In this document: one piece after another, positions 33,356-42,677 of the stretch | Layout: each line of letters starts with the position of its first letter | Position numbering within the stretch: position 1 is the first letter of the stretch | From: Clostridium gasigenes | GTDB taxonomy: Bacteria; Bacillota; Clostridia; Clostridiales; Clostridiaceae | DNA: 64,000 nucleotides | Direction: 5' to 3' | Assembly: GCF_900104115.1 (NCBI RefSeq) | Contig: NZ_FNJM01000002.1 | Coordinates: forward strand, 248,001-312,000 | Position numbers and translations under genes: made by a program | Notes under the pieces: model-generated | What the model was told of the DNA's origin: nothing | What the model saw: the letters and a program-made list of their open reading frames with translations, nothing else | Databases searched by the model: none

Positions 33356-34408
33356 CTATTTTAGCATCATTATTTCGTATAATGATTTATCTTTCACATT
33401 TTCTTTTATATCTTTATAATTTATATTAATTTCTGTTTTTCCATTAAACCTAAAATAATAAGGATTAACTACTACCCCAGCAATTTTTCTTTTTAAAAAT
33501 GGCATCCCACTTAATAAGCTCCTATCGTCTATTAATTCAGGGTTGGATATATTAATCTCTATACTATCATTTTTGTCTTTCCAATGAAAAGTCAATTGCT
33601 CAGGATATTTTTTACCACCTCGATGAGTTATATAATCACTTTTTTCTAAAGTGAGTTTACTTCCATCACCTATTAATATTTTATCTCCCTTTGCAAACAT
33701 AAATAAATTAACTCTTTCATAGCAATATTTTTTTGCAGATATCATTTCAAAAAATATTGCTTTGTATTCTCCTATATCCACTCTTCCCCAATACCAATGA
33801 TCAATTACCTTTGTTAATGGTACATTACCCCAATTGTGATCATGATATCCTGTTCCCATTACTTCGTGTTCTTTTCCTTCAAATTTTAATTTGCCGCTCA
33901 CTGTTCCATATGGTATTGGTACAAACCAAGCAAAGAATTCCTTTTTTGCTTCTCCAAAAAAGCATTTACCTACTCCTGGTCTCCAAGACGGAACCACTCT
34001 ATTAAATTGTAAATCTGCAGATATTTCTTCAAAATCTATATGCAAATTATAAGTCTTTAAGTCTCCTTTAACCCAATTATTTGCTACCTTAATATCACAT
34101 TGTTTATCTGATGCCATAAAATCTCCTTTTGGAAACTCTATCAACTTCAAGTAAGTTTTTCCCTCTGGCGTTGTTATACTTAGCTTCACAAGTGGAGTTA
34201 ATGGTACTTTTATATTTGCATATGATTTTGTAAAAAATATAGCAACTACAGTTGTGCCATCATCTAAGTGTGCATCAAAATACCACCACTCAAACTTGCC
34301 TGAACCAGTATCAATTCTAATTCCATCCTCCCAAATTGCAGGTTCTTGCTCTAATCCTTCTTTTTCAAACCATTCTTCAGACATTGCTACCTCAAGTAAC
34401 TTGTTCAT
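33356..34408 (-). CDS. Lipocalin-like CrtC/AttH-family protein
   Basis: 350 residues. The conserved marks of the CrtC (carotenoid hydratase-like) lipocalin family are seen: GKFEWWYFDAHLDDGTTV at about 38-55, RPGVGKCFFG, GTGYHDHNWGNVPL and HWYWGRVDIGEY. Photosynthetic CrtC adds water to carotenoids, but clostridial members sit outside pigment pathways and their role is unknown; they may bind or hydrate isoprenoids or other lipids. No signal peptide, and it stands alone. Start behind GGGGAGGGG. Confidence 0.7.
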   Translation of the reverse strand: MNKLLEVAMSEEWFEKEGLEQEPAIWEDGIRIDTGSGKFEWWYFDAHLDDGTTVVAIFFTKSYANIKVPLTPLVKLSITTPEGKTYLKLIEFPKGDFMASDKQCDIKVANNWVKGDLKTYNLHIDFEEISADLQFNRVVPSWRPGVGKCFFGEAKKEFFAWFVPIPYGTVSGKLKFEGKEHEVMGTGYHDHNWGNVPLTKVIDHWYWGRVDIGEYKAIFFEMISAKKYCYERVNLFMFAKGDKILIGDGSKLTLEKSDYITHRGGKKYPEQLTFHWKDKNDSIEINISNPELIDDRSLLSGMPFLKRKIAGVVVNPYYFRFNGKTEININYKDIKENVKDKSLYEIMMLK

Positions 34409-34490
34409 TAAAATCCCCTCCCCAATATTAAAGATATAATAGCTCCCTTTTAATTATAACATTTTCAAAATACTTTTATGGAATAATATA

Positions 34491-34560
34491 ACATTTATTT
34501 ATGGTACGGCTCACCCCATCTAATCCTAAATCTATTCACCAAGTTTTTTTAAGATATTTC
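34491..34560. repeat. Dispersed palindromic repeat, copy E
   Basis: CATTTATTTATGGTACGGCT then CACCCCATCTAATCCTAAAT is near-identical to copy B over about 65 nt. It lies between the CrtC-like gene's start and the 3' end of the next gene. Confidence 0.65.
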
Positions 34561-34682
34561 CATCCGTTTTTTCAATGGTTATATCTAATTCTTCTTAAAA
34601 ATTCATTATAGAGACTATATTTTTGAAAATGTTATTCAATTCATTGATATGATTCAATTAAATAAAAATATATAAACTAAAA

Positions 34683-34712
34683 GTGCATATAAAGATTCAC
34701 TTTTATATGCAC
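34683..34712 (-). terminator. Terminator of the 115-residue protein gene
   Basis: GTGCATATAAA pairs with TTTATATGCAC (8-nt loop). The minus strand continues CTTTTAGTTT. It lies 70 nt after the stop codon. Confidence 0.7.
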
Positions 34713-34783
34713 CAAAAGATAATTCATTCAATTATAAATAATCAATACTACTGCTGTTCCTCTATTTATTAAGTATTCCTTTA

Positions 34784-35131
34784 CTAATAAGGATAATAAT
34801 AAGTATACGGAGGAGCAATGTAAGGGTAATTTAATAATGATAATGCAACTAAAGCATTAAGTGGAAAAGCTCTACGTCTAAAACGTCTGAATCTTCTTCT
34901 AGGATTGTGATATTGTCGTTGTTGATCAGATTCATTTTCATCATCTTCCTCCATTACATACTCACCAACCAATACTACAACGCGATCCGCATCTACACTT
35001 TCAATAATTCCGTCAAACATACTTCCATCTGTCATTGTTAAAGTAGCATGATAGTTTAAGCACCTTTTGCATTCATCCTGTAAAGACAAAGACTGTAATT
35101 CTCTGTAATAATTATTTTTCCCATAATCCAT
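34784..35131 (-). CDS. Uncharacterised 115-residue protein with LSm-like N-terminus and Arg-rich middle
   Basis: Not recognised with certainty. Residues about 28-60 (ATLTMTDGSMFDGIIESVDA, DRVVVLVGEYV) look like the small beta-barrel of LSm-like or Hfq-like proteins found in some sporulation-associated Firmicute peptides. An acidic stretch (EEDDENESDQQ), a strongly basic one (NPRRRFRRFRRRAFP) and a Tyr/Pro-rich end (YPYIAPPYTYYYPY) follow. The last part recalls spore-coat proteins. Start behind AAAGGAG. Confidence 0.5.
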   Translation of the reverse strand: MDYGKNNYYRELQSLSLQDECKRCLNYHATLTMTDGSMFDGIIESVDADRVVVLVGEYVMEEDDENESDQQRQYHNPRRRFRRFRRRAFPLNALVALSLLNYPYIAPPYTYYYPY

Positions 35132-35354
35132 TTTTTAACCATCTCCTTTATCATAATATGCTATTCATTTATAAGGAAAATCGTTACATTTTAATGTATA
35201 TTTAGTATCCTTTTCAATATCAATATTAATATTAATTTATATAAATTATTAAAATTAAAATATTTTCAAAATAACTAGTTTTATATATTGCTTAATAGGT
35301 TTATTTACATTATAATATCTAGTATAATACATTTTGATTTAGGGGGATTTATTT

Positions 35355-35564
35355 ATGGAAAAGAAACAATACGTTTGTCCCAAGTGTGAAAATATGAAGT
35401 ATATTTCAGATCAATTTCAAGCTACAGGTGGCAACTTTGCCAAATTATTTGATGTGCAAAATAAGAAATTCATAACAGTTAGTTGTACCAAGTGTGGTTA
35501 TACAGAATTATATAAAGCACAAACTTCAGATGGTTGGAATGTACTTGATTTCTTAATGGGCTAA
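35355..35564 (+). CDS. Small zinc-ribbon protein (PF09855-like)
   Basis: 69 residues. Two zinc knuckles, CPKCENM near the N-terminus and SCTKCGYTELYKA, are separated by about 35 residues, as in the family of nucleic-acid-binding-type zinc ribbons. The end DGWNVLDFLMG is also typical. The function is unknown. Start behind GGGGG, and a strong terminator follows. Confidence 0.75.
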   Translation: MEKKQYVCPKCENMKYISDQFQATGGNFAKLFDVQNKKFITVSCTKCGYTELYKAQTSDGWNVLDFLMG

Positions 35565-35616
35565 TATTTATTTTTAAGTAATTAATATGCCTAGGAGAAT
35601 AAACTCCATAATAAAT

Positions 35617-35656
35617 AAGAAACTAATTAAATTTTTGATTAGTTTCTTATTTTTAC
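35617..35656. terminator. Bidirectional terminator between zinc-ribbon and Nudix genes
   Basis: AAGAAACTAAT and ATTAGTTTCTT form a perfect stem, flanked by AAATAA and ATTTTT. It serves convergent genes. Confidence 0.8.
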
Positions 35657-35668
35657 CACTTTTGTTTC

Positions 35669-36160
35669 TTAATAATTCATTTTTTTAAGCGCATATATTA
35701 AAAATTCCTCTGCTAAACTTTCACTTTTAATATGTTTTAGTGCATCCTTAAAAGTAAACCATTGCGCTTTATCAATCTCATCATTAGTTTGGTTTAAATC
35801 TTCACTATCTACTGTGCAAATGAAATTACACAGTAGTGTATTAGTTTTTTCAAAATATTTACTCTTCATATATTGATAATCTTTAATATTAAGACCTATC
35901 TCTTCTTTTACCTCTCTTACTAAAGTTTGTTCTGCATTTTCACCTTTATTAATATATCCTGCTACAATTATATTATCTACTTGTCCATACTGCTGTATAA
36001 GCAATAATTTATTTTTATCAGGGTTTAAAATAATTGCACTTATGGCTGAACTAAAGGTAGGAAAATGAAATATTTCACATTTATTACAATAAGGAATCTC
36101 CCCCTCATTATTACATTGCTTATTTATTACCTTAGTTCCACATTGAAAACAATAACTCAT
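35669..36160 (-). CDS. Nudix hydrolase with N-terminal zinc ribbon, NudC-like
   Basis: 163 residues. N-terminal YCFQCG and YCNKC pairs form a zinc ribbon, as in NADH pyrophosphatases. The Nudix box (GYINKGENAEQTLVREVKEE then IGL) matches GX5EX7REUXEEXGU completely. It probably cleaves a nucleotide diphosphate such as NADH or a capped RNA, though the QPWPFPxS motif of true NudC is not seen, so the substrate is open. Start behind GAGGAG. Confidence 0.8.
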   Translation of the reverse strand: MSYCFQCGTKVINKQCNNEGEIPYCNKCEIFHFPTFSSAISAIILNPDKNKLLLIQQYGQVDNIIVAGYINKGENAEQTLVREVKEEIGLNIKDYQYMKSKYFEKTNTLLCNFICTVDSEDLNQTNDEIDKAQWFTFKDALKHIKSESLAEEFLIYALKKMNY

Positions 36161-36174
36161 ATTATTACTCCTCG

Positions 36175-36554
36175 TATAATAAGTTTTGTAGTTAGCTATT
36201 AATGAATTTCCAGTATCAAATCTAACTACAAAATGCTACTGATAACTGGAAATTATAAGAACAGTATAGAATTGCTTCTAACCGTCAATATTTATAATGA
36301 AGAATTGGCGTAGGGCTATTCAAATTCTCCTTGTTGACCACTTCGGTGGTACTTCTATTGAAGAGTGTTTCCCTATTTGTATTGTTTAACTTCTAACCCA
36401 GTCGTTGTTCAAATTATTAACCGATTAGCGTAGCAACTAATATTGAAAAGGTAATAATTTAGTTCTTATTTGTGCGAGGGTGTTGATACTTTACAAACTA
36501 GGGGTAATCCTATGCCAGTTCTTGTTTCTATTTTAAATGAAAGGTGGTGATACA
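36175..36554 (+). ncRNA. Candidate bridge (seek) RNA region of the IS110-type element
   Basis: A noncoding stretch of about 370 nt lies between the element's presumed left end and the transposase, the place where IS110-group elements encode their bridge RNA. It folds readily: AATTTCCAGT/AACTGGAAATT near 36206-36254, and ACCAC-TTCG-GTGGT at 36337-36350 with a UUCG tetraloop. Exact RNA ends and guide loops were not determined. Confidence 0.5.
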
Positions 36555-37920
36555 ATGAATAATGCTTTAACAACTACTTTATTCATTGGTATAGATGTTA
36601 GTTCACGAACTAATTATGTCTTTGCTTTAGATTTCTTTGGCAAAAAACTATTATCATTTCAAGTTAATAATAACCTTCCAGGTTCCGAACAAATAGTATC
36701 TAATATTTGTTCTTGTCTTAAAGAAAATAACTTAACACATCTAACAATAGCTATGGAATCAACCTCATTCTATAGTTGGCATTTAGATAACACATTAGCT
36801 ACTCACGAGGCCTTAGTATGGTTTAAGCCTAAAGTTCACTGCATGAACCCACGAGTTATTGCAGGATATAAAAAATCTTTTATTGATATGGATAAAACTG
36901 ATCCAAAGGATGCTTTTGTTATCGCAGACTTCGCAAGAGTTGGCAAAATAACTACTGCGCCATGGAGTGGCGCACAATACATAGCGATACAAAGACTTAC
37001 TAGATGCAGACTTCATCTTATGGAAAATATAAGTCGTGAAAAGTCTTATATTTTATCAAATATTTTTTTGAAGTTTAGTGAATTAGCAGTACTTGATAAA
37101 AAGGAAAGTCCTTTTTCGAATACCTTTGGGGCTACTTCACTTGCTGTTTTAACAGAATTTATGTCTATCGAAGAGCTTGCTAATGCAAAACTCGAAGATT
37201 TAGTTACTTTTTTAGTTGAAAAAAGTAAAAATAGATTCTCAAATCCTGAAGCTACTGCTAAGTTACTTCAAAAAGCTGCTAGAGATTCATATCGATTAGA
37301 CAAAGCATTATACGATCCTTTAAACGTAGCTATAGCTGCTTCTCTAAACTGTATTAAAGCTTTAGAAAAAGAAGTTAAAGGATTAGATAATGCTATAAAA
37401 AAAGCCATTAAAGGTATAGATAATCACCAATTTCAATGCTTACTTTCAATTCCGGGCATCGGACCTGTATTTGCAGCTGGCATAATATCTGAACTAGGTG
37501 ATATAACAAAATTTAATAATCAAGGTTGCGTAGCTAAATACGCTGGATTAACTTGGAGAAAGCGACAATCCGGTAACTTTACCGCTGACCACACTTTCTT
37601 AACAAAGACAGGCAATAAGTATTTGAGATATTACTTATTAGAAGCTGCCTTTAGCGTCACTAGATATAGTGACGAATATCATGATTACTATCAAAAAAAA
37701 TCTGATGAAGCCCTAATACATAAACATAAAAGAGCACTTGCACTAACTGGTCGTAAACTTGTAAGATTGATTTTTGCTTTGCTACGCAATAATCAACTTT
37801 ATACCTCTAATGAGGTTGTTGAAAAAGCTACAATTTAATATGTGTTGTACAACCTTATAATTCCCAGTAAAAAATTGGAAATTATTTAAGGTTTATTAAT
37901 TGAACTCTTTTTTTCATAAG
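36190..37920 (+). mobile_element. IS110-family insertion sequence, ends approximate
   Basis: Contains one intact DEDD transposase and a structured 5' noncoding region. AATTTCCAGT-like and TTGGAAATT-like stretches occur near both ends (36206 and 37870) but no clear terminal inverted repeat, as expected of the family. Limits were placed from the neighbouring genes and are uncertain by tens of bases. Confidence 0.6.
36555..37838 (+). CDS. IS110-family DEDD transposase
   Basis: 427 residues from the ATG at 36555, behind AAAGGTGGTG. N-terminal RuvC-like DEDD domain: FIGIDVSSRTNYVFALD, AMESTSFYSW, DMDKTDPKDAFVIADFA. C-terminal Transposase_20 domain: LLSIPGIGPVFAAGIISELG and YAGLTWRKRQSGNF with the serine thought to attack DNA. 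It cuts and joins DNA directed by a bridge RNA. It appears full length and intact. One copy only in the window. Confidence 0.9.
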   Translation: MNNALTTTLFIGIDVSSRTNYVFALDFFGKKLLSFQVNNNLPGSEQIVSNICSCLKENNLTHLTIAMESTSFYSWHLDNTLATHEALVWFKPKVHCMNPRVIAGYKKSFIDMDKTDPKDAFVIADFARVGKITTAPWSGAQYIAIQRLTRCRLHLMENISREKSYILSNIFLKFSELAVLDKKESPFSNTFGATSLAVLTEFMSIEELANAKLEDLVTFLVEKSKNRFSNPEATAKLLQKAARDSYRLDKALYDPLNVAIAASLNCIKALEKEVKGLDNAIKKAIKGIDNHQFQCLLSIPGIGPVFAAGIISELGDITKFNNQGCVAKYAGLTWRKRQSGNFTADHTFLTKTGNKYLRYYLLEAAFSVTRYSDEYHDYYQKKSDEALIHKHKRALALTGRKLVRLIFALLRNNQLYTSNEVVEKATI

Positions 37921-38257
37921 ACAAACTAAGAAATTTCCAATTTAATAAAAATATTATCTTGACATATTACCAGTCGCCTTTTATGTCTATTTAATTTATA
38001 AAACAATAAATTTTCTTGCAAATACAAGTTTATTTATGTCATATACATATATGCTTTTAACTTCTATGTAGCCTACTTAAAAGATAATATTGAATAACTA
38101 TTATATCATTTCTATACTATATGTCTAATGTTAATTATACCGTGTATCTTTATACATTATCAATTTAATTCCTAAAAACATTGTATCATTACTACATTTG
38201 GGTGTATTATTAATGACATTGGCTATTTTTTTATAAATGAGAGGAGTTTTATTTTTA
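37839..38257. other. IS110 right flank and exporter leader
   Basis: The first about 80 nt belong to the insertion sequence end (TTGTACAA and TTGGAAATT stretches). The remainder is AT-rich leader of the MFS gene; no other gene was seen. Confidence 0.5.
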
Positions 38258-39670
38258 ATGAACAATAAAAAACGTAATATCGTTATAGCAATCATGGTTT
38301 CTATGTTCCTTGCTGCATTTGAAGGAACTGTTGTAACAACAGCCCTGCCTACTATAGCTAAAAGCCTAAATGGTTACAATCTTATAAGTTGGGTCTTTGC
38401 TTCTTATCTTTTAACTTCAGCAGTATCAACCCCTATATATGGGAAACTGTCTGATCTGTATGGAAGAAAAAAAATGCTTACTATAGGTATAGTAATATTT
38501 TTAATAGGTAGCTCCCTATGTGGATTTTCTCAAAGTATGTTTCAATTAATAATGTTTAGAGCAATACAAGGTATAGGTGCTGGTTCTATTCTTACCATAA
38601 CCTTTACTATCGTTGGAGATTTATTTGATTTAGAAGAACGATCTAAAATTCAAGGACTTTTAAGTACCGTTTGGGGCGTTGCTAGCTTACTTGGACCATT
38701 CATTGGTGGATACTTTATAGATTATTTATCTTGGCACTGGATATTCTTTATTAATATACCTTTTGGAATTATATCTCTATTCCTTCTTAATAAGAATCTT
38801 GATGAACAAGTATCAACTACTAAGCCTAAAATAGATTATCTTGGTTCATTACTTCTAACTATATCTATAGTTTCAATATTATTATGTGTATTTACATCAT
38901 CTACCTGTGCAAGAGTTATATATATTATATGTTTTATAGTCTCTCTTACTATTTTCTACTTTGTTGAAAATAAATGTGAAGAACCTGTAGTTCCATTTGA
39001 TATATTCTCTAAAGATACAATATTAATGAATGTTATAGCATTTTTTATAGCTGCTATATTAATGGCTGTAGAAGCTTATACACCTTTATACACACAAAAT
39101 GTTCTTGGTTATAGTGCTAAAGTTTCGGGGCTTTCTATGGCTCCAATGTCTTTAACCTGGCTCCTTAGTTCATTTTTCTTAGTTAAACTATTTAAAAAAT
39201 TTGGAGAAAAGAAGGTAATACTAGGTTCTATATTAATTTTAGCATTAACCTCTTATCTTCTTAGATTTCTTACCCCAAACACTCCTTTAATTTATTTTAT
39301 TATTATAGTGTTTATTATGGGAGCTGGTTTTGGTGGTGCACTTAATTCATTAACTATACTTATTCAAAATGCTGCTTCATATGAAAAAAGGGGTGCTGCA
39401 ACTTCAACTAATGCATTAATACGTACACTTGGCCAAACTATCGGTGTTAGTATTTTAGGTGGATTAGTAAATTCAAGCCTATCTTCTTATTTTAGTAATT
39501 CAAATATATCTGGAGTAACAGCAGATAATATTTACTCTTCAGGAGCCTCTTCTATTCAAATAAAAGAAGCATTCTTTAGTGGCGTACATAATATATTCTA
39601 TTCACTTATATTCCTTGCCATAATTAGCTTTGTGGTTGGTATGTTTATAAGTAAAGAATCTAAACTATAA
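38258..39670 (+). CDS. DHA2 (EmrB/QacA)-type MFS multidrug exporter
   Basis: 470 residues from the ATG at 38258 (AGGAG 11 nt upstream; the earlier in-frame ATG at 38237 lacks a ribosome site). About 14 membrane segments. Signatures are MFLAAFEGTVVTTALPTIAK at the start, YGKLSDLYGRKKML (motif A) and LLGPFIGGYFIDYLSWHWIF. It expels cationic or amphipathic drugs using protons. A strong terminator follows; no regulator is adjacent. Confidence 0.9.
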   Translation: MNNKKRNIVIAIMVSMFLAAFEGTVVTTALPTIAKSLNGYNLISWVFASYLLTSAVSTPIYGKLSDLYGRKKMLTIGIVIFLIGSSLCGFSQSMFQLIMFRAIQGIGAGSILTITFTIVGDLFDLEERSKIQGLLSTVWGVASLLGPFIGGYFIDYLSWHWIFFINIPFGIISLFLLNKNLDEQVSTTKPKIDYLGSLLLTISIVSILLCVFTSSTCARVIYIICFIVSLTIFYFVENKCEEPVVPFDIFSKDTILMNVIAFFIAAILMAVEAYTPLYTQNVLGYSAKVSGLSMAPMSLTWLLSSFFLVKLFKKFGEKKVILGSILILALTSYLLRFLTPNTPLIYFIIIVFIMGAGFGGALNSLTILIQNAASYEKRGAATSTNALIRTLGQTIGVSILGGLVNSSLSSYFSNSNISGVTADNIYSSGASSIQIKEAFFSGVHNIFYSLIFLAIISFVVGMFISKESKL

Positions 39671-39672
39671 AA

Positions 39673-39703
39673 AATGCGTAAGAGTTTTAGCTCTTACGCA
39701 TTT
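39673..39703. terminator. Terminator of the MFS exporter
   Basis: AAAATGCGTAAGAG pairs with CTCTTACGCATTTT perfectly with a TTTTAG loop. Confidence 0.85.
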
Positions 39704-39773
39704 TACTTTAGACATATGAAATAAATAATAGGCCTAAGAATCTTTGGTCTATTATTTATTTTACAATGCCTTA

Positions 39774-40472
39774 TTAGATATATATTATTTCTACTCCTGA
39801 AAATTTAATATCACCAACTAATGTTAAAGTATTTGTTGTTATTTGATTATTTCTATTTTTTTCACTAATATCACCTAAAAACACATTAATTTTATTATCA
39901 ATGTTCCAAGTTTTTGGTATATATAATTCTATTCCTGAAAAAGAAGCATCAATTCTAACTATAGCATTACTATTACTCATGATTGCATTATCAAAATACA
40001 CCTTCATAGCTCCAAAAGAACAATTAAAATCCGCTTGTTCAAAATTATTTGTATTTATATATTTTACACTATCACAAAATGAATTTTTAAATCTAACATT
40101 ACTTTCATCTTCTACATCAATTTTCTCAAATTTGTAATCTTTCCAATTATATTTAGTATTAACCCCTTTCATACCTTTATGAAAAATTATAGAAAGACCA
40201 ATACTGCTAAGTATTGCTGCTATCAATACAGTCCAAGGTGTAATATTTGTAATCCCTAATTCTTTATCATATATTATACATATAAATGCAATAGGCAATA
40301 AAATACCTGCAAAATTAAAATGGGGTAAACTTTTCACAATAACCGCTAGTAAAAAAACTGTTAACAGTAAACTAAATACATTTATATTAGGGAAGTATCC
40401 AAGTTTATTTATAATTAAGAACATACCTATTAATATAAATAAAACGCCCCAAAAAATTCTTTCTTTTTTCAT
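39774..40472 (-). CDS. LiaF-like membrane protein
   Basis: 232 residues. Four membrane segments lie in the first 95 residues (WGVLFILIGMFLIINKLGYF begins the chain). A beta-rich cytoplasmic domain (DFNCSFGAMKVYFDNAIM, IDASFSGIELYIPKTW, TLVGDIKFSGVEIIYI) resembles the cell-wall-active-antibiotic response domain of LiaF. LiaF inhibits an envelope-stress kinase in bacilli. Here it is paired with a LytTR regulator only 1 nt upstream, an arrangement common in clostridia. Confidence 0.75.
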   Translation of the reverse strand: MKKERIFWGVLFILIGMFLIINKLGYFPNINVFSLLLTVFLLAVIVKSLPHFNFAGILLPIAFICIIYDKELGITNITPWTVLIAAILSSIGLSIIFHKGMKGVNTKYNWKDYKFEKIDVEDESNVRFKNSFCDSVKYINTNNFEQADFNCSFGAMKVYFDNAIMSNSNAIVRIDASFSGIELYIPKTWNIDNKINVFLGDISEKNRNNQITTNTLTLVGDIKFSGVEIIYI

Positions 40473-40473
40473 C

Positions 40474-40929
40474 TTATCTCCTCTTTTCTAATAATTTAAT
40501 TTTTAATGGTTTATAATAATATCTTGAGACATATACCTGTTTATGAGTATTTTGAAATTCAACCTTACTTGATGATGATAGACTATGTGTTATGGAGTAA
40601 ATATGATTTGTATTTAAAATTGTTGATTTTGAAACCCTCATAAAATATCCTGGCAAAAACTCTTCAAGCTCATAAAGCTTATATTTTACAGTATATATAT
40701 TATCAATAGTATGTGCACAAATCCCATTTTCTTCAGTTTCAAAAAACAATATTTCTTCCAAAGAAATATAATACTGAGTATCACCTCTATAAAAAGTTAT
40801 ACATTTCTTGTATAATGGCATATCATCAAGCATAATTTGAATATTTTTAACATCTTCATTAATTTCACTACATCTAATAATAACTTCATTTTCTTTAATT
40901 GTATTATCTACTTCAATCCGTATTTTCAT
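40474..40929 (-). CDS. LytTR DNA-binding regulator
   Basis: 151 residues from the ATG at 40929 behind GGAG (9 nt). A short N-terminal segment is followed by a LytTR domain: YISLEEILFFETEENGICAH, YKLYELEEFLPGYFMRVSKS and TILNTNHIYSI. It has no receiver domain, so it is not a classical response regulator. It is first in the operon with the LiaF-like gene. Matching 9-bp direct repeats upstream at 40991-41020 suggest self-control. Confidence 0.85.
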   Translation of the reverse strand: MKIRIEVDNTIKENEVIIRCSEINEDVKNIQIMLDDMPLYKKCITFYRGDTQYYISLEEILFFETEENGICAHTIDNIYTVKYKLYELEEFLPGYFMRVSKSTILNTNHIYSITHSLSSSSKVEFQNTHKQVYVSRYYYKPLKIKLLEKRR

Positions 40930-40990
40930 ATTTTCACTCTCCACATTTTCTATTATATTAACTATTTTTTTCCTTGTAAATATAATAACA

Positions 40991-41020
40991 GTAAGTGGTT
41001 AATTATTTCTTGTAAGTGGT
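40991..41020 (-). promoter_or_regulatory. LytTR-type direct repeats upstream of the LytTR gene
   Basis: On the minus strand ACCACTTAC occurs twice exactly, 21 nt apart (12-nt gap). LytTR proteins bind 9-bp direct repeats at this spacing. It lies 62-91 nt upstream of the start. Confidence 0.6.
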
Positions 41021-41251
41021 ATGTTTTTATACAGATGTTATATTAAACTATATAGAATAAGAATTTTCTTGGTATTGATATAGATATTAAAAGAAAAGAA
41101 AAAATTGCTTTATCTTTATTGTTTTCATGTCATCAACTTTAACTTTACCTAATAAAATCTTTAATTAATATAAAAAAAGTACTATAATTAATAATACTAA
41201 TATATTAATTAATACCTATAAATAGAAAATACTGGATTGAGGGGTTTATAT

Positions 41252-42583
41252 ATGAAAAAAAAAGATATACTTGAGTTAAAAAAACGTTTTAAAAAAAATG
41301 ATTGTACCTTCACTAAAATCTGTGGTTGCTATGTCAATGGTGAAAAAAATATTATTTTTAATTTTAGAGAAACCTTTTTAAATTTAGATGAGGATGAGTA
41401 CTTTAAGTACTTAGAAATTGCTAAAAAAGTTCTATCTGGAACTATTGGTAATAATATTTTAGAACTTAACTTCCCACTTAATGAGAACCTTGAAAATGAA
41501 AAACAAATTTCTCTTATACAGCTTAAAAAAAGCCAATTAAAGGATGATTTTCTGCTTCAAGATTTTTATAAATCCATTATAGATAGTTATGATTATACTG
41601 GTAATTTTTTAATACTAGTTTTTCATGATGCTTATGATATTATTACTAAAACTACTGACAATGCTAAAATAGATGAATCTGAAGAAGTATATGAGTATAT
41701 TTTATGTGCAATATGTCCTGTTTCACTTTCAAATCCTGGGCTTAGATACTTTGAAGAAGAAAATAAAATAAAGGCCCGTATTAGAGATTGGGTGGTAGAT
41801 GCTCCAACCCTTGGCTTTGTGTTCCCTGCTTTTATTAATCGTAGTTCAGATGTTAACTCTGTTATGTACTACACTAAAAATGCAAAGGACCCACATCCTG
41901 AATTAATGGAAAAAGCTTTAGGTTGTTCTTCAAAACAGACTGCCACTATCCAAAAAGAAACCTTCCAAACAATTATTAAAGATTATATTAACACCGATGA
42001 AAAAAAAGCTGAGAAAACTTTTATAGACATACAAGAAAACCTAAATACTATGATAGATGAATACAATGCAATCTATGATGATACCGATGGTGAACCTATA
42101 ACCTTAACACAAAAGGATATACAAAATCTTTTAATAGAAAGTGGCGTTCCTGAAGAAGCTACTACTAAGATTGAAAAATCTTATTTAGAAAACTTTGGAG
42201 TAGATCTGCCTTTAGCAGAGAATTTAATTGACTCAAAAGTACTTAAGGCAAATGCTCAAAGAAAAAAGGAAGAACAGCTTGAAAAGCAAGTAGAAACACT
42301 TCAAGCTAGACTTGAGGACGTTACCCAAGTTGCTGCTGTAGATAATGAAACTCCTCTGTCTACAGAAGTTAATGATGATAATGTGGTTTTAGAAGAAGAA
42401 GACGCTGTCGATACAAGCTCAGAAGATAATACGGTTACTTCTCACTATGACGTTATACTTCAAGTAAAACCTGAAAAAATACCTCAAATAAAATATCAAA
42501 TAATTAATGGTCAAAAATGCATAGTTATTCCTATTAATGAGAATGAACAAACTACAGTTAATGGCTTAACTGATTTGATTTAA
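41252..42583 (+). CDS. DUF4317 protein of unknown function
   Basis: 443 residues from the ATG at 41252 behind GAGGGG. Begins MKKKDILELKKRFKKNDCTF, followed by CTFTKICGCYVNGEK, the family's hallmark, and IRDWVVDAPTLGFVFPAFIN. A coiled coil (about 330-360, RKKEEQLEKQVETLQARLED) and a flexible acidic stretch precede the last domain (YQIINGQKCIVIPIN). Common in clostridia but with no assigned role. It stands alone with its own terminator. Confidence 0.75.
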   Translation: MKKKDILELKKRFKKNDCTFTKICGCYVNGEKNIIFNFRETFLNLDEDEYFKYLEIAKKVLSGTIGNNILELNFPLNENLENEKQISLIQLKKSQLKDDFLLQDFYKSIIDSYDYTGNFLILVFHDAYDIITKTTDNAKIDESEEVYEYILCAICPVSLSNPGLRYFEEENKIKARIRDWVVDAPTLGFVFPAFINRSSDVNSVMYYTKNAKDPHPELMEKALGCSSKQTATIQKETFQTIIKDYINTDEKKAEKTFIDIQENLNTMIDEYNAIYDDTDGEPITLTQKDIQNLLIESGVPEEATTKIEKSYLENFGVDLPLAENLIDSKVLKANAQRKKEEQLEKQVETLQARLEDVTQVAAVDNETPLSTEVNDDNVVLEEEDAVDTSSEDNTVTSHYDVILQVKPEKIPQIKYQIINGQKCIVIPINENEQTTVNGLTDLI

Positions 42584-42628
42584 GTTATATACTATTCTTA
42601 ACTTCTCTGTATAAATTAATTTTAACCC

Positions 42629-42668
42629 CACTTGCAAATGATATGGTTCGACCTATCATTTGCAAGTG
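42629..42668. terminator. Long hairpin at convergent gene ends; also repeat copy F
   Basis: CACTTGCAAATGATA pairs perfectly with TATCATTTGCAAGTG; the loop TGGTTCGACC resembles the core of the dispersed repeat. It lies between the stops of the DUF4317 and amidase genes. Confidence 0.7.
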
Positions 42669-42677
42669 AGATTTATT

